NCBI RefSeq assembly: GCF_005221385.1
Contig: NZ_CP039903.1
Coordinates: 868,001 to 932,000 of the forward strand
DNA length: 64,000 nucleotides
Source of the DNA: Agrobacterium tumefaciens
Lineage (GTDB): Bacteria > Pseudomonadota > Alphaproteobacteria > Rhizobiales > Rhizobiaceae
Reading direction: 5' to 3'
Position numbers and translations under genes: made by a program
Part shown: positions 10,557 to 18,974 of the stretch, piece by piece
How positions within the stretch are numbered: the first letter of the stretch is position 1
Layout of the letters: each line of letters starts with the position of its first letter
Notes under the pieces: generated by a model
Databases searched by the model: none
The model's input: only the letters and a program-made list of their open reading frames with translations
Told to the model about the DNA's origin: nothing

Positions 10557-11570
10557 TCAGCCCTTTGCGAGTTTGCGTGCAGCCTCGATGGCGAAATAGC
10601 TCAAGATGCCATCGCAGCCTGCACGCTTGAAACAGAGAAGTGTTTCCATCATCACCCGTTCGCCGTCGATCCAGCCATTCATGGCCGCCGCCTTGATCTG
10701 GGTATATTCGCCGGACACCTGATAGGCGAAAGTCGGCAGCCCAAAATTCTCCTTCAGCCGCCAGCAGATGTCGAGATAGGGCAGGCCGGGTTTGACCATC
10801 AGCATATCCGCGCCTTCCTCCACATCGAGCGCCGCATCACGGATCGCTTCCATGCCGTTGGCAGGGCTGATATAATAGCTATTCTTGTCGCCCTTCAGCA
10901 GGCCGGCCGTGGAGATAGCCTCGCGATAGGGGCCATAATAGCCGGAGGCGAATTTCGTTGCGTAAGCCATGATGCCGACATTCTGGTGCCCGGCGGCATC
11001 AAGACCGCGACGAATGGCGCCGATGCGGCCATCCATCATTTCCGACGGAGAAATAATGTCCGAACCGGCCTCGGCCTGCAGGATCGCCGCCCTGACGACC
11101 TGATCGACCGTCTCGTCATTGACGATCTCGTCGCCGCGCAAAATGCCGTCATGCCCGTGGCTGGTGAAGGGGTCGAGCGCGACATCGGTGATCATGCCGA
11201 TATTTGGAACGGCTTTTTTGACTGCAATCGTCGCCTGATTGATGAGATTGTTGGCCTCGAGCGCGTTCGAGCCGGTCTCGTCACGCAGGTCCATCTCGAT
11301 ATTCGGGAAGGTGGCGATCGCCGGAATGCCGAGGTCGGCGGCTTCCTTCGCCGCTTCGACGAGCTTGTCGATACTCATGCGGTTGACGCCGGGCATCGCT
11401 GGAATGGGATCGAGGATATTGCTGCCGGGCACGATGAAGACCGGCCAGATGAGATCGTCGACGGTCAGGCGGTTCTCCTGCACCAGACGGCGCGTCCAAT
11501 CCGCCTTGCGATTGCGCCGCATGCGGCGATGGCCGGTTATCTCGTCGACCAGATGCGTTTTGTCCTGCAT
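10557..11570 (-). CDS. hemB: delta-aminolevulinic acid dehydratase (porphobilinogen synthase)
   Basis: A 337-residue enzyme that condenses two 5-aminolevulinate molecules to porphobilinogen in haem synthesis. The two active-site lysine segments are visible: YATKFASGYYGPYREA, and the Schiff-base lysine in MLMVKPGLPYLDI. In the metal-binding block the zinc-type cysteines are replaced (DVALDPFTSHGHDG), so this is the magnesium-dependent, cysteine-poor form known from other alphaproteobacteria. The start at 11570 (MQDKTHLVDEITG) is chosen because the upstream in-frame extension has no family similarity. It is divergent from the DUF6163 gene. Confidence 0.95.
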   Translation of the reverse strand: MQDKTHLVDEITGHRRMRRNRKADWTRRLVQENRLTVDDLIWPVFIVPGSNILDPIPAMPGVNRMSIDKLVEAAKEAADLGIPAIATFPNIEMDLRDETGSNALEANNLINQATIAVKKAVPNIGMITDVALDPFTSHGHDGILRGDEIVNDETVDQVVRAAILQAEAGSDIISPSEMMDGRIGAIRRGLDAAGHQNVGIMAYATKFASGYYGPYREAISTAGLLKGDKNSYYISPANGMEAIRDAALDVEEGADMLMVKPGLPYLDICWRLKENFGLPTFAYQVSGEYTQIKAAAMNGWIDGERVMMETLLCFKRAGCDGILSYFAIEAARKLAKG

Positions 11571-11754
11571 GTCAGAATGTCCTTCGGTCAAATTTCGCAA
11601 GCTGCATAACATGAAGCATGCGCCGTGCGAATGCGACAATGTCGCCCTGGCTTTCCCTCTTGCCTACCTTGCCGGGCAGCGATGCTTTGACAAGGCAGAC
11701 CACCGGATTCAATATGGGCTGGTCGCCCGCCCGTCGAGGCCGTATCTTCCGGCC

Positions 11755-12192
11755 ATGGAACCTGATTCTCAACCTCTGCCGAAGCGTCCGCTTACGGAAA
11801 TCCTCTTTCTGGTCTTCATGAGGCTGGTCGCGGTCTCCTGTTTCTGGTTCGGCCTGCAATATTGGGCAATGCTCACGGGGTACTCGCTGGGCGGGCAGGG
11901 GCGGTTCGATATGCTGAACCTGCCCTGGCGGGTGGCGGGCAGTGCACTGGCGGTTATTTTCCCGGTTGCGGCACTCGGCCTCTGGCTTGGCGCCTCCTGG
12001 GGCGCTGTCATGTGGGTCATGGGGGCAGGCGCGCAGATCGCCATGTATAAGGTGTGGCCACATATCTTCGGCGCCAACACGCTGGTACCCGTCATGCACG
12101 GTCTCGTGGCAACCATTTATATACTATTTCTGGTCGCTTTCTGGCTGGATCACCGCCAGAATGAAGAACGCGCAAGAATTGATTTACCATAA
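11755..12192 (+). CDS. DUF6163-type small membrane protein
   Basis: A 145-residue protein with four hydrophobic segments (about residues 18-38, 56-78, 82-98 and 108-130) and short charged ends. It resembles the DUF6163 family seen next to hemB/ldtR in Rhizobiales; this match is from memory. The ATG at 11755 is preferred to earlier in-frame codons because the upstream part of the frame overlaps the hemB start region and has no membrane character. No function is known. The position between hemB and ldtR is conserved in relatives as far as I recall, which hints at envelope biology. Confidence 0.7.
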   Translation: MEPDSQPLPKRPLTEILFLVFMRLVAVSCFWFGLQYWAMLTGYSLGGQGRFDMLNLPWRVAGSALAVIFPVAALGLWLGASWGAVMWVMGAGAQIAMYKVWPHIFGANTLVPVMHGLVATIYILFLVAFWLDHRQNEERARIDLP

Positions 12193-12318
12193 GAATAAAG
12201 CAATGCGGCCTGTTTTCAGGCTGTTTTTTATCTCTAAGTCATTGATTTATAATGCATGGCCTCTGACCATTCCCGCTTCGCCACAAGTTGGGTCCTCATG
12301 GGAAAATGCAGGTTACCA

Positions 12319-12331
12319 TTTGTTAATCGTA
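12319..12331 (+). promoter_or_regulatory. candidate LdtR-type operator upstream of ldtR
   Basis: TTTGTTAATCGTA lies about 93 bases before the ldtR start in an AT-rich stretch. The same core TTTGTTAATC occurs upstream of ldtP at 13249. That makes it a candidate autoregulatory site. The assignment is inference from repetition and context. Confidence 0.4.
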
Positions 12332-12423
12332 GCTTTTAAGTAGAATTTTATGCGCATTGATTAGGTTCTCACTCAAGGCGGGAGACAAACAAACACACCG
12401 CCAAACAAAACAGTGAGGCAGTC

Positions 12424-12936
12424 ATGATCAATAGCAAAGTTAAGCCGCAGGCCGTTGTTGCCGACGCACACGAAGATACCATCCGTTCGCTGTACATGGA
12501 GTCGCTGCATCTGGTGGAACGTCTCCACCGCCGCCTCCTCGATGTCATCAAGGACGAGTTCGATCGTCAGGGTCGTGATGACGTCAACGCCGTACAGGCT
12601 CTCCTGCTGTTCAACATCGGCAATTCCGAATTGACGGCCGGTGAACTTCGCTCCCGCGGTTATTACCTCGGCTCGAACGTTTCCTACAACGTCAAGAAAC
12701 TGGTCGACCTCGGTCTCATCAACCACCAGCGCTCGCGTGTCGACCGCCGCTCGGTCCGCATCAGCCTGACCGAAGAAGGCCAGGCCATCGCCGAAACGGT
12801 TGCCCGCCTTTATGAACGCCACGTCGGCTCGATCGAAAAGGTCGGCGGCATCGGCACCGGCGAGTTCTCCGAAATGAACAAGCTGCTGCAGCGCCTCGAT
12901 CGCTTCTGGAACGACTCGATCGCTTATCGTCTCTAA
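12424..12936 (+). CDS. ldtR: MarR/winged-helix transcriptional regulator LdtR
   Basis: A 170-residue MarR-like regulator with the wing region reading SNVSYNVKKLVDLGLINHQRS and DRRSVRISLTEEG. It sits directly before an L,D-transpeptidase gene, the arrangement of LdtR/LdtP in Liberibacter and rhizobia. There, LdtR activates ldtP and osmotic-stress genes and responds to small ligands. The DNA-binding helix is flanked by N- and C-terminal helices expected to form the dimer interface. It starts at an ATG a few bases after GTGAGGCAGTC. A GC-rich hairpin follows the gene. The identification relies on family plus neighbourhood. Confidence 0.88.
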   Translation: MINSKVKPQAVVADAHEDTIRSLYMESLHLVERLHRRLLDVIKDEFDRQGRDDVNAVQALLLFNIGNSELTAGELRSRGYYLGSNVSYNVKKLVDLGLINHQRSRVDRRSVRISLTEEGQAIAETVARLYERHVGSIEKVGGIGTGEFSEMNKLLQRLDRFWNDSIAYRL

Positions 12937-13310
12937 TATCCGCGACGGTTTCACTGTTTAAGCCGGGGGCAACGCTTTGCCTCCGGCTTGCGGATTCCGC
13001 GCAACGCCGGCGCTCATTTTTCATGTCAAGCCCGGTGTCTTATCCGAGCCTTCGCCTTTATTTTCAGGCAACACAGCTTTGTGAGAAAAGGCTCGTGACA
13101 CGAATTGGCCATATTGATATGGGACCGGCAAGGGTGAGGGAGCCGGCTGTTTCTCCTGCTGTCGCGGCAAGTCCCGACTGTTCCGCCAGACTGTAGTGCC
13201 CAGACCCTGGGCCTCGAGCATTACCGGCCGGCAGGCACGTTGTACGTGTTTGTTAATCATATTGATTTAGGCATTGTTGAGAATGCCGAAGAGAGTGGCT
13301 GGTAGGTAAA
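12937..13310 (+). other. 374-bp intergenic region between ldtR and ldtP
   Basis: It contains a strong hairpin at 12960-12989 (AAGCCGGGGGCAA pairing with TTGCCTCCGGCTT), without a following T run, that may end or attenuate the ldtR transcript. The stretch from 13000 to 13240 has no supported gene. An AT-rich block at 13245-13280 probably contains the ldtP promoter and the candidate LdtR site. Confidence 0.5.
13249..13261 (+). promoter_or_regulatory. candidate LdtR operator upstream of ldtP
   Basis: TTTGTTAATCATA lies 50 bases before the ldtP start and repeats the core found before ldtR. ATTGATTTA follows immediately, and a similar ATTGATTAG lies downstream of the ldtR copy. Two shared words at both promoters support a common regulator, most simply LdtR. 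Confidence 0.45.
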
Positions 13311-14642
13311 ATGACAAAGAAATCCGTTTCCGATTCCGTATCGCGCCGCGCGCTTCTGCGCTCAGCCGTTTCCGTTGGTGTTGCAGCACTTGCCGCGCCG
13401 GCCTTGGCGCAGAATGCTCTGAACGACCTTATGGGTTCGTCGCGCCGCGGCAACTGGGATGACCAGTTCGACGCCAATACGTCGCGTTCCACGGTGGGCG
13501 TCGTTTCCAACAATCCGGTTCTCGGTCGGGAAGCACCGGTCTACATGCAGCAGGCGATCATGCAATATCAGCAGATCGTGCAGAATGGCGGCTGGCCGGA
13601 TGTGCCGGTCAGCCAGCAGCGTCTTCAGATCGGCGTCTCTGATCCCTCCGTACAGGCGCTTCGCCAGCGACTGATGGTTTCCGGCGACCTGCCGCGCGAA
13701 GCCGGCATTTCCAGCGCTTTCGATAGTTATGTCGATGGCGCACTGAAGCGCTTCCAGGCCCGCCACGGCCTTCCGGCCGATGGCGTCAGCGGTGAGTATA
13801 CCACCAAGGCGCTCAATGTTTCGGCCCAGATCCGTCTGGCACAATTGCAGACCAACCTCGTGCGCATCCAGTCCATGTCGGGCGATCTTGGCCAGCGTCA
13901 CCTGATGGTCAATATTCCGGCCGCCGCCATCGAGGCCGTGGAGAATGAGCGCGTCGTCCTGCGCAACACGGCCGTTGTCGGCCGCGCCAGCCGCCCGACG
14001 CACGTCATCAATTCCAAGGTCTACGAAGTCATCCTCAACCCTTACTGGACCGCGCCGCGCTCGATCGTCGAAAAGGACATCGTGCCGCTGATGCAGAAGG
14101 ATCCGACCTATCTGGAGCGGAACAATATCCGCCTCATCGACGGCAAGGGGCAGGAAGTGTCGCCGACCGCGGTCGACTGGTTCGCGCCGAAGGCTCCGAA
14201 CCTGATGTTCCGCCAGGACCCCGGCAAGATCAACGCCATGTCCTCGACGAAGATCAACTTCCACAATCCCAACAACGAATATATGCACGACACGCCGCAG
14301 CAGGGCCTGTTCAACAAGCTGATGCGGTTCGAATCTTCCGGCTGCGTGCGTGTGCAGAACGTGCGCGACCTCACGAGCTGGCTGTTGCGCGACACGCCCG
14401 GCTGGTCGCGTCAGGAAATGGAACGCGTCATCGCCACCCGCGTCAACACGCCGATCAAGCTGGCGCAGGAAGTGCCTGTTTATTTCGTCTACATCACCGC
14501 ATGGTCTGCAAAGGACGGCGTGGTGCAGTTCCGCGATGACATCTATGAAAAGGATGGCAACGCCGAACTGGCGCTGAACACCACCACCGGCATGGAGCAG
14601 CCGGCCGGCCCTGTTGATGACGACCTGTTGCCGCGCAACTGA
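13311..14642 (+). CDS. ldtP: L,D-transpeptidase with peptidoglycan-binding domain
   Basis: A 443-residue exported enzyme. The N-terminus has a twin-arginine-like signal (SRRALLRSAVSVGVAALAAP, cleavage after ALA). A PG_binding_1-type domain occupies about residues 107-165. The YkuD catalytic domain (about 200-380) has the active-site histidine in MHDTPQQGLF and the cysteine in SSGCVRVQN. Such enzymes make 3-3 cross-links in peptidoglycan or attach proteins to it by cleaving the meso-DAP-D-Ala bond. LdtR is the likely activator. The C-terminus carries about 60 residues of unassigned tail. The gene is followed by a palindromic repeat and a terminator. Confidence 0.92.
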   Translation: MTKKSVSDSVSRRALLRSAVSVGVAALAAPALAQNALNDLMGSSRRGNWDDQFDANTSRSTVGVVSNNPVLGREAPVYMQQAIMQYQQIVQNGGWPDVPVSQQRLQIGVSDPSVQALRQRLMVSGDLPREAGISSAFDSYVDGALKRFQARHGLPADGVSGEYTTKALNVSAQIRLAQLQTNLVRIQSMSGDLGQRHLMVNIPAAAIEAVENERVVLRNTAVVGRASRPTHVINSKVYEVILNPYWTAPRSIVEKDIVPLMQKDPTYLERNNIRLIDGKGQEVSPTAVDWFAPKAPNLMFRQDPGKINAMSSTKINFHNPNNEYMHDTPQQGLFNKLMRFESSGCVRVQNVRDLTSWLLRDTPGWSRQEMERVIATRVNTPIKLAQEVPVYFVYITAWSAKDGVVQFRDDIYEKDGNAELALNTTTGMEQPAGPVDDDLLPRN

Positions 14643-14760
14643 TCTCTGCCGTCTGTTTTGTGAAAGGAAGCTGCATCGGTTCGGTGCGGCTTTCAGCAGC
14701 GGAGATGATATTGTTTTCCCTTCGCTCTGATCGCTGATGTAGGCGCGAAAACCTCTCCTC

Positions 14761-14835
14761 CGTCATCCTCGGGCTTGACCCGAGGATCCACAGCCGCACA
14801 AAGAATGGATCCTCGGGTCAAGCCCGAGGATGACG
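14761..14835. repeat. perfect palindromic repeat element (30-bp arms)
   Basis: Two 30-base arms (14761-14790 and 14806-14835) are exact reverse complements around a 15-base loop. Each arm also contains its own smaller palindrome (CCTCGGG/CCCGAGG). Elements of this sequence type are scattered in many alphaproteobacterial genomes, often between genes. It lies between ldtP and the terminator at 14853. Any effect on mRNA stability is conjecture. Confidence 0.85.
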
Positions 14836-14852
14836 TGGAACGTGGGATTTAT

Positions 14853-14881
14853 AAGCCGCGCCACTCGGTGCGGCTTTTTTC
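14853..14881 (+). terminator. Rho-independent terminator downstream of ldtP
   Basis: An AAGCCGC stem pairs with GCGGCTT around a short internal-loop hairpin, followed by TTTTTTCTT. It probably ends transcripts that read through the palindromic repeat. Confidence 0.75.
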
Positions 14882-14930
14882 TTGCGGTTTTCATAAAAAC
14901 ACCTGCCGTTTTTTGTCGCAACGTCGCGTT

Positions 14931-14960
14931 TTGACGGGCAAATCTCGCACCTCGTATTGC
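14931..14960 (+). promoter_or_regulatory. putative sigma-70 promoter of glyA
   Basis: TTGACG (14931-14936) and TATTGC (14955-14960) are separated by 18 bases, placing a transcription start about 50 bases before the glyA ATG. No known riboswitch could be recognised in the short leader. Confidence 0.5.
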
Positions 14961-15017
14961 TCTTGTCCGGGCGGAACGCTAAGACGCCATCGCATTACTG
15001 TTTCAGGAGCCTTCACC

Positions 15018-16307
15018 ATGTCGAACACAGATGCTTTCTTCTCCCGTCCGCTTGCCGAAGTTGATCCGGATATTTTCGGCTCGATCGAGAAGGAACTGGG
15101 TCGCCAGCGCCACGAGATCGAACTGATCGCCTCGGAAAACATCGTTTCCCGCGCCGTGCTTGAAGCGCAGGGTTCGATCATGACCAACAAATATGCGGAA
15201 GGTTATCCGGGCAAGCGCTATTACGGCGGCTGCCAGTTTGTCGACATTGCTGAAGAGCTTGCCATTGAGCGCGCCAAGAAGCTGTTCGGCGTCAACTTCG
15301 CCAACGTCCAGCCGAATTCCGGTTCGCAGATGAACCAGGCCGTGTTCCTCGCGCTCCTGCAGCCGGGCGACACCTTCATGGGTCTCGATCTGAACTCGGG
15401 AGGTCACCTGACACATGGTTCGCCGGTCAACATGTCCGGCAAATGGTTCAACGTCGTGTCTTACGGCGTGCGCGAAGGCGACAACCTGCTCGACATGGAC
15501 GAGGTGGAGCGCAAGGCCAAGGAAACCCGGCCGAAGCTCATCCTCGCAGGCGGCACCGCCTATTCGCGCGTCTGGGACTGGAAGCGTTTCCGCGAGATCG
15601 CCGATGAAGTCGGCGCTTACCTGATGGTCGACATGGCCCACATCGCCGGTCTCGTTGCCGGTGGCCAGCACCCGTCGCCGTTCCCGCATTGCCATGTTGC
15701 AACGACGACAACGCACAAGTCGCTGCGTGGCCCGCGTGGCGGCATGATCCTCACCAATGAAGAGGATCTGGCCAAGAAGTTCAACTCGGCTGTATTCCCC
15801 GGCCTGCAGGGCGGCCCGCTGATGCACGTCATCGCCGCCAAGGCCGTTGCCTTCGGTGAAGCGCTGCAGCCGGAGTTCAAGGACTATGCCGCACAGGTCG
15901 TCAAGAACGCCAAGGCTCTGGCTGAAACGCTGGTCGAAGGCGGTCTGGATGTCGTCTCCGGCGGCACCGACAACCACCTGATGCTGGTTGACCTTCGCAA
16001 GAAGAACGCCACCGGCAAGCGTGCAGAAGCCGCACTCGGCCGCGCTTACATCACCTGCAACAAGAACGGCATTCCTTTCGATCCGGAAAAGCCCTTCGTC
16101 ACCTCCGGTGTCCGTCTCGGCACGCCGGCTGGCACGACGCGCGGCTTCAAGGAAGCGGAATTCCGCGAAATCGGCAAGCTGATCGTCGAGGTTCTCGATG
16201 GTCTGAAGGTTGCCAATTCGGACGAGGGCAACGCCTCCGTCGAGGCTGCGGTGCGTGAAAAGGTCGTCGGCCTGACCGACCGTTTCCCGATGTACCCGTA
16301 CATGTAA
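15018..16307 (+). CDS. glyA: serine hydroxymethyltransferase
   Basis: A 429-residue PLP enzyme that interconverts serine and glycine with tetrahydrofolate and supplies one-carbon units. The N-terminal block [20 protein letters not shown] and the [10 protein letters not shown] segment are intact. The PLP lysine is in the [14 protein letters not shown] block (THK). The length is typical. The ATG at 15018 follows CAGGAGCC, a good ribosome-binding site; the long open frame upstream runs through the palindromic repeat and is not coding. nrdR follows 47 bases later and is probably co-transcribed with it. Confidence 0.97.
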   Translation: MSNTDAFFSRPLAEVDPDIFGSIEKELGRQRHEIELIASENIVSRAVLEAQGSIMTNKYAEGYPGKRYYGGCQFVDIAEELAIERAKKLFGVNFANVQPNSGSQMNQAVFLALLQPGDTFMGLDLNSGGHLTHGSPVNMSGKWFNVVSYGVREGDNLLDMDEVERKAKETRPKLILAGGTAYSRVWDWKRFREIADEVGAYLMVDMAHIAGLVAGGQHPSPFPHCHVATTTTHKSLRGPRGGMILTNEEDLAKKFNSAVFPGLQGGPLMHVIAAKAVAFGEALQPEFKDYAAQVVKNAKALAETLVEGGLDVVSGGTDNHLMLVDLRKKNATGKRAEAALGRAYITCNKNGIPFDPEKPFVTSGVRLGTPAGTTRGFKEAEFREIGKLIVEVLDGLKVANSDEGNASVEAAVREKVVGLTDRFPMYPYM

Positions 16308-16354
16308 GAAAGGCCGCATGTACCTGTACATGCACCTGAAAAGAGAGGAAAACG

Positions 16355-16834
16355 ATGCGCTGCCCATTTTGCGGTTCCGAAGACACACAGGTCAAGGACT
16401 CGCGTCCGGCGGAGGACAATACCTCCATCCGCCGGCGGCGCATCTGCCCCGATTGCGGCGGCCGCTTCACGACCTATGAGCGCGTGCAACTGCGCGAGCT
16501 GATGGTCATCAAGAAAAGCGGCCGCAAGCTGCCCTTCGACCGGGAAAAGCTGGTGCGATCTTTCGAGATCGCGTTGCGCAAGCGCCCGGTTGATCGCGAC
16601 CGGATCGAGCGGGCCGTTTCCGGCATCGTTCGTCGCCTGGAAAGTTCTGGCGAGACGGAAATCCCTTCGGAAGAAATCGGCCTTCAGGTTCTAGAAGCAC
16701 TGAAGAGCCTCGATGACGTCGCCTTTGTGCGTTACGCCTCGGTCTATCGCGATTTCAGCCATGCCGAGGATTTTGAAAACGTGATCGCCGAAATCAACGC
16801 CAAGATCGCCCGCGATACGGACGCCGGAGTCTAG
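16355..16834 (+). CDS. nrdR: transcriptional repressor NrdR
   Basis: A 159-residue repressor of ribonucleotide reductase genes. The N-terminal zinc ribbon has the paired cysteines CPFCGS and CPDCGG, and the ATP-cone domain starts at [15 protein letters not shown] and covers about residues 49-139. ATP/dATP binding lets it sense nucleotide pools. It is placed between glyA and the riboflavin genes, a common rhizobial order, and the ribD start lies 2 bases after its stop. It starts at the ATG after AGAGAGGAAAACG. Confidence 0.96.
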   Translation: MRCPFCGSEDTQVKDSRPAEDNTSIRRRRICPDCGGRFTTYERVQLRELMVIKKSGRKLPFDREKLVRSFEIALRKRPVDRDRIERAVSGIVRRLESSGETEIPSEEIGLQVLEALKSLDDVAFVRYASVYRDFSHAEDFENVIAEINAKIARDTDAGV

Positions 16835-16836
16835 CC

Positions 16837-18081
16837 GTGACGAGCCGTGCCGATGACGAAAGGTTCATGGCAAGGGCAATCGAGGTTTCGCTTCGCCACC
16901 AGGGCCAGACGCTTACCAATCCCTCCGTCGGCTGCGTGCTCGTCAAGGACGGGAAAATCATCGCCGAAGCCGTGACCGCCATCGGCGGCCGACCCCATGC
17001 TGAACGGCAGGCGCTGGAAATGGCCGGTGAGGCGGCGCGTGGTGCAACCGCTTATGTGACGCTCGAACCCTGCTCCCACTGGGGCAAGACCCCGCCCTGC
17101 GCCAATGCGCTGGTGGAATACGGCGTCGCGCGTGTCGTCGTGGCGGTGAATGACCCTGATGAGCGGGTTTCCGGTAGAGGTTATACGATTTTACGCGATG
17201 CCGGCATCGTCGTGGAAACCGGCCTGCTGCGCGCGGAAGGCGAGCGCGCGCTTGCCGGCTACCTCACGCGTCAGATGAAAAAACGTCCGCATGTGATTCT
17301 GAAGCTTGCTGTTTCCGCTGATGGGATGATCGGCAGGAAAGGCGAGGGGCAGGTCGCGATCACCGGTCCTGAGGCGCGCCATGCCGTGCATGAGCTGCGG
17401 GCGCGTTGCGATTGCATCCTTGTGGGTATTGGCACGGCGATTGCGGATGATCCTGAGCTGACGGTGCGTATTGCCGGCATGGAACAGCGCTCGCCGGTGC
17501 GGATCGTGCTGGATCGGCAGTTAGAGTTGCCGCTGACGTCGAAGCTGGCGAGGACTGCGCGGGAGGTGCCGGTGGTCGTTGCCGCTTTACCCCCCTCTGC
17601 CCTGCCGGGCATCTCCCCCTCAAAGGGGGAGATCGATGGAGCGCCGTCTAGCCCGCTTTCCAACGAAGGCGAATGGGAAAACGGGAAAAAATCTGCGCGA
17701 GCGGCCAGCCCCTTGCCGATCTCCCCCCTTGAGGGGGAGATGCCCGGCAGGGCAGAGGGGGGTAGCCCCGACCACCGGCGCCAGCAACTAACCAACGCCG
17801 GCGTCCAGATCCTCGAAGCCCCAACCCTCGAAAACCTCCTCCACACCCTAGCCGATAGCGGCATGTCGGAACTTCTGGTCGAAGGTGGCGCCTTTGCCGC
17901 AAAATCATTCCTTGAAGCCGGGCTGGTGGACCGTATCATGCTGTTCGAAAGCCCGGTCGTGATCGGTGAGGGCGGCATTGAAACGCCGCTCCGCCGTGCC
18001 GATATCACGGGCGATTATGCTCTGGTCAGCGAAACCGCCTATGGGCCGGATCGCTGCTTCGATTATGAAAGGCCGATTTGA
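16837..18081 (+). CDS. ribD: bifunctional riboflavin deaminase/reductase RibD carrying an in-frame repeat insertion
   Basis: A 414-residue enzyme for the second and third steps of riboflavin synthesis. The deaminase domain (about 1-145) has the zinc site HAE and PCSHWGKTPPC. The reductase domain begins at about residue 148 (KRPHVILKLAVSADGMIG) and ends near 412. Residues about 251-309 are a low-complexity, Pro/Gly/Ser-rich segment encoded by a palindromic repeat (17588-17764). This interrupts the reductase domain between the VPVVVAA strand and the QQLTNAGVQIL segment. Without it the protein would be about 355-360 residues, the usual rhizobial length. It starts with GTG 2 bases after nrdR, and its stop overlaps the ribE start (TGATG). 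It could be functional if the insert loops out, or impaired. Confidence 0.93.
   Translation: MTSRADDERFMARAIEVSLRHQGQTLTNPSVGCVLVKDGKIIAEAVTAIGGRPHAERQALEMAGEAARGATAYVTLEPCSHWGKTPPCANALVEYGVARVVVAVNDPDERVSGRGYTILRDAGIVVETGLLRAEGERALAGYLTRQMKKRPHVILKLAVSADGMIGRKGEGQVAITGPEARHAVHELRARCDCILVGIGTAIADDPELTVRIAGMEQRSPVRIVLDRQLELPLTSKLARTAREVPVVVAALPPSALPGISPSKGEIDGAPSSPLSNEGEWENGKKSARAASPLPISPLEGEMPGRAEGGSPDHRRQQLTNAGVQILEAPTLENLLHTLADSGMSELLVEGGAFAAKSFLEAGLVDRIMLFESPVVIGEGGIETPLRRADITGDYALVSETAYGPDRCFDYERPI
17588..17764. mobile_element. MITE-like palindromic element inside ribD
   Basis: Terminal inverted repeats of about 48 bases (17588-17635 and 17717-17764) match in all but about one position; each starts with TA followed by six C. 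The core between the arms is about 81 bases. The TA at both ends could be a TA target duplication. The 177 bases give 59 in-frame codons with no stop on the ribD strand. No transposase is encoded. The base composition and hairpin potential are unlike the flanking ribD sequence. Confidence 0.8.
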
Positions 18082-18692
18082 TGTTTACCGGAATTGTCAC
18101 CGACGTTGGAACCGTTTCCGAGCTGGAAGCCCTGGCTGAAGGAATTCGTCTGCGGGTGGCGACCAATTACGACCCCAAGACCATCGATATGGGCGCGTCC
18201 ATCTCCCATGGCGGCATCTGCCTGACGGTAACGAGGCTGCCGGAAGACGGCAGCAACGAGCGCTGGTATGAGGTCGAAGCCTGGGAAGAAGCGCTGCGCC
18301 TGACGACGATTGCCGGCTGGAGACAAGGCACCCATGTCAACCTGGAGCGGGCGCTGAAGATCGGTGACGAGCTTGGCGGTCACATCGTCTCCGGCCATGT
18401 CGATGGCAAGGCGGAAATCCTGGCCGTGGAGCCGGAAGGCGAAGCGGTACGTATCCGCCTGCGCGCGCCGGAGCATCTGGCGAAATTCGTTGCGCCCAAG
18501 GGTTCAGTGGCGCTCGACGGCACCTCGTTGACCGTCAATGCCGTCGAAGGCACGGATTTCGACGTATTGCTGATCCGCCACACGCTCACCGTCACCACAT
18601 GGGGCGAGCGCCAGCCGGGCGATTTCGTCAATTTCGAGGTCGACACCATGGCACGCTACGCCGCAAGGCTTGCGGAATTTCCCTCGGCCTAA
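18081..18692 (+). CDS. ribE: riboflavin synthase alpha chain
   Basis: A 203-residue enzyme of the lumazine/riboflavin pathway, dismutating two lumazine molecules to riboflavin. It is built of two similar lumazine-binding barrels: residues 1-95 open with MFTGIVTDVGTV, and the second begins at about 98 with HVNLERALKIGDELGGHIVSG. The ATG at 18081 overlaps the ribD stop (TGATG), indicating translational coupling; a TTG one codon earlier is less likely. The gene is also called ribC in some annotation. Confidence 0.95.
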   Translation: MFTGIVTDVGTVSELEALAEGIRLRVATNYDPKTIDMGASISHGGICLTVTRLPEDGSNERWYEVEAWEEALRLTTIAGWRQGTHVNLERALKIGDELGGHIVSGHVDGKAEILAVEPEGEAVRIRLRAPEHLAKFVAPKGSVALDGTSLTVNAVEGTDFDVLLIRHTLTVTTWGERQPGDFVNFEVDTMARYAARLAEFPSA

Positions 18693-18725
18693 TCTGATAG
18701 TGCTCCAAGGCCGCGACTTTCTCCT

Positions 18726-18841
18726 CCGTCATACCGGCCTTGAGCCGGTATCCAGCCAGCCCAAGTCCTTGGGCTGAAAAGACTCTTTCCAACGCGCGAG
18801 AGCCGCGTTGGCTGGATTCCGGCTCAGGGCCGGAATGACGG
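18726..18841. repeat. palindromic repeat element (34-bp arms) after ribE
   Basis: Arms at 18726-18759 and 18808-18841 are reverse complements in about 30 of 34 positions; each begins CCGTCAT. Within each arm ACCGGC/GCCGGT-type sub-palindromes occur. It fills much of the 282-base gap between ribE and the LysE-type gene. It is a different sequence family from the elements at 14761 and 17588. Confidence 0.8.
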
Positions 18842-18974
18842 AAGGGGAGCAACTAGCTTGCTCCCAATCGGGTGTTCGTCGCGGCCGCGCTTCCGGTCGA
18901 ACCGGAAAGATTGTAAAGACGTCGTTCGGTCGTTTGAAATCGACTGCGAGCCAAACAGGGTAGGGGAACACATC

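Noticed and set aside
13021..13260. 79-codon minus-strand frame between ldtR and ldtP
   Set aside because: No Shine-Dalgarno, unusual composition, and it would run over the candidate LdtR site; regulatory sequence is the better reading.
14884..15017. Possible riboswitch before glyA
   Set aside because: After the terminator only a short leader with a promoter is left, and no glycine, THF or SAM riboswitch features could be recognised.
15003..16388. 461-codon antisense frame across glyA
   Set aside because: Shadow of a strongly codon-biased gene; no start signal and no family similarity.
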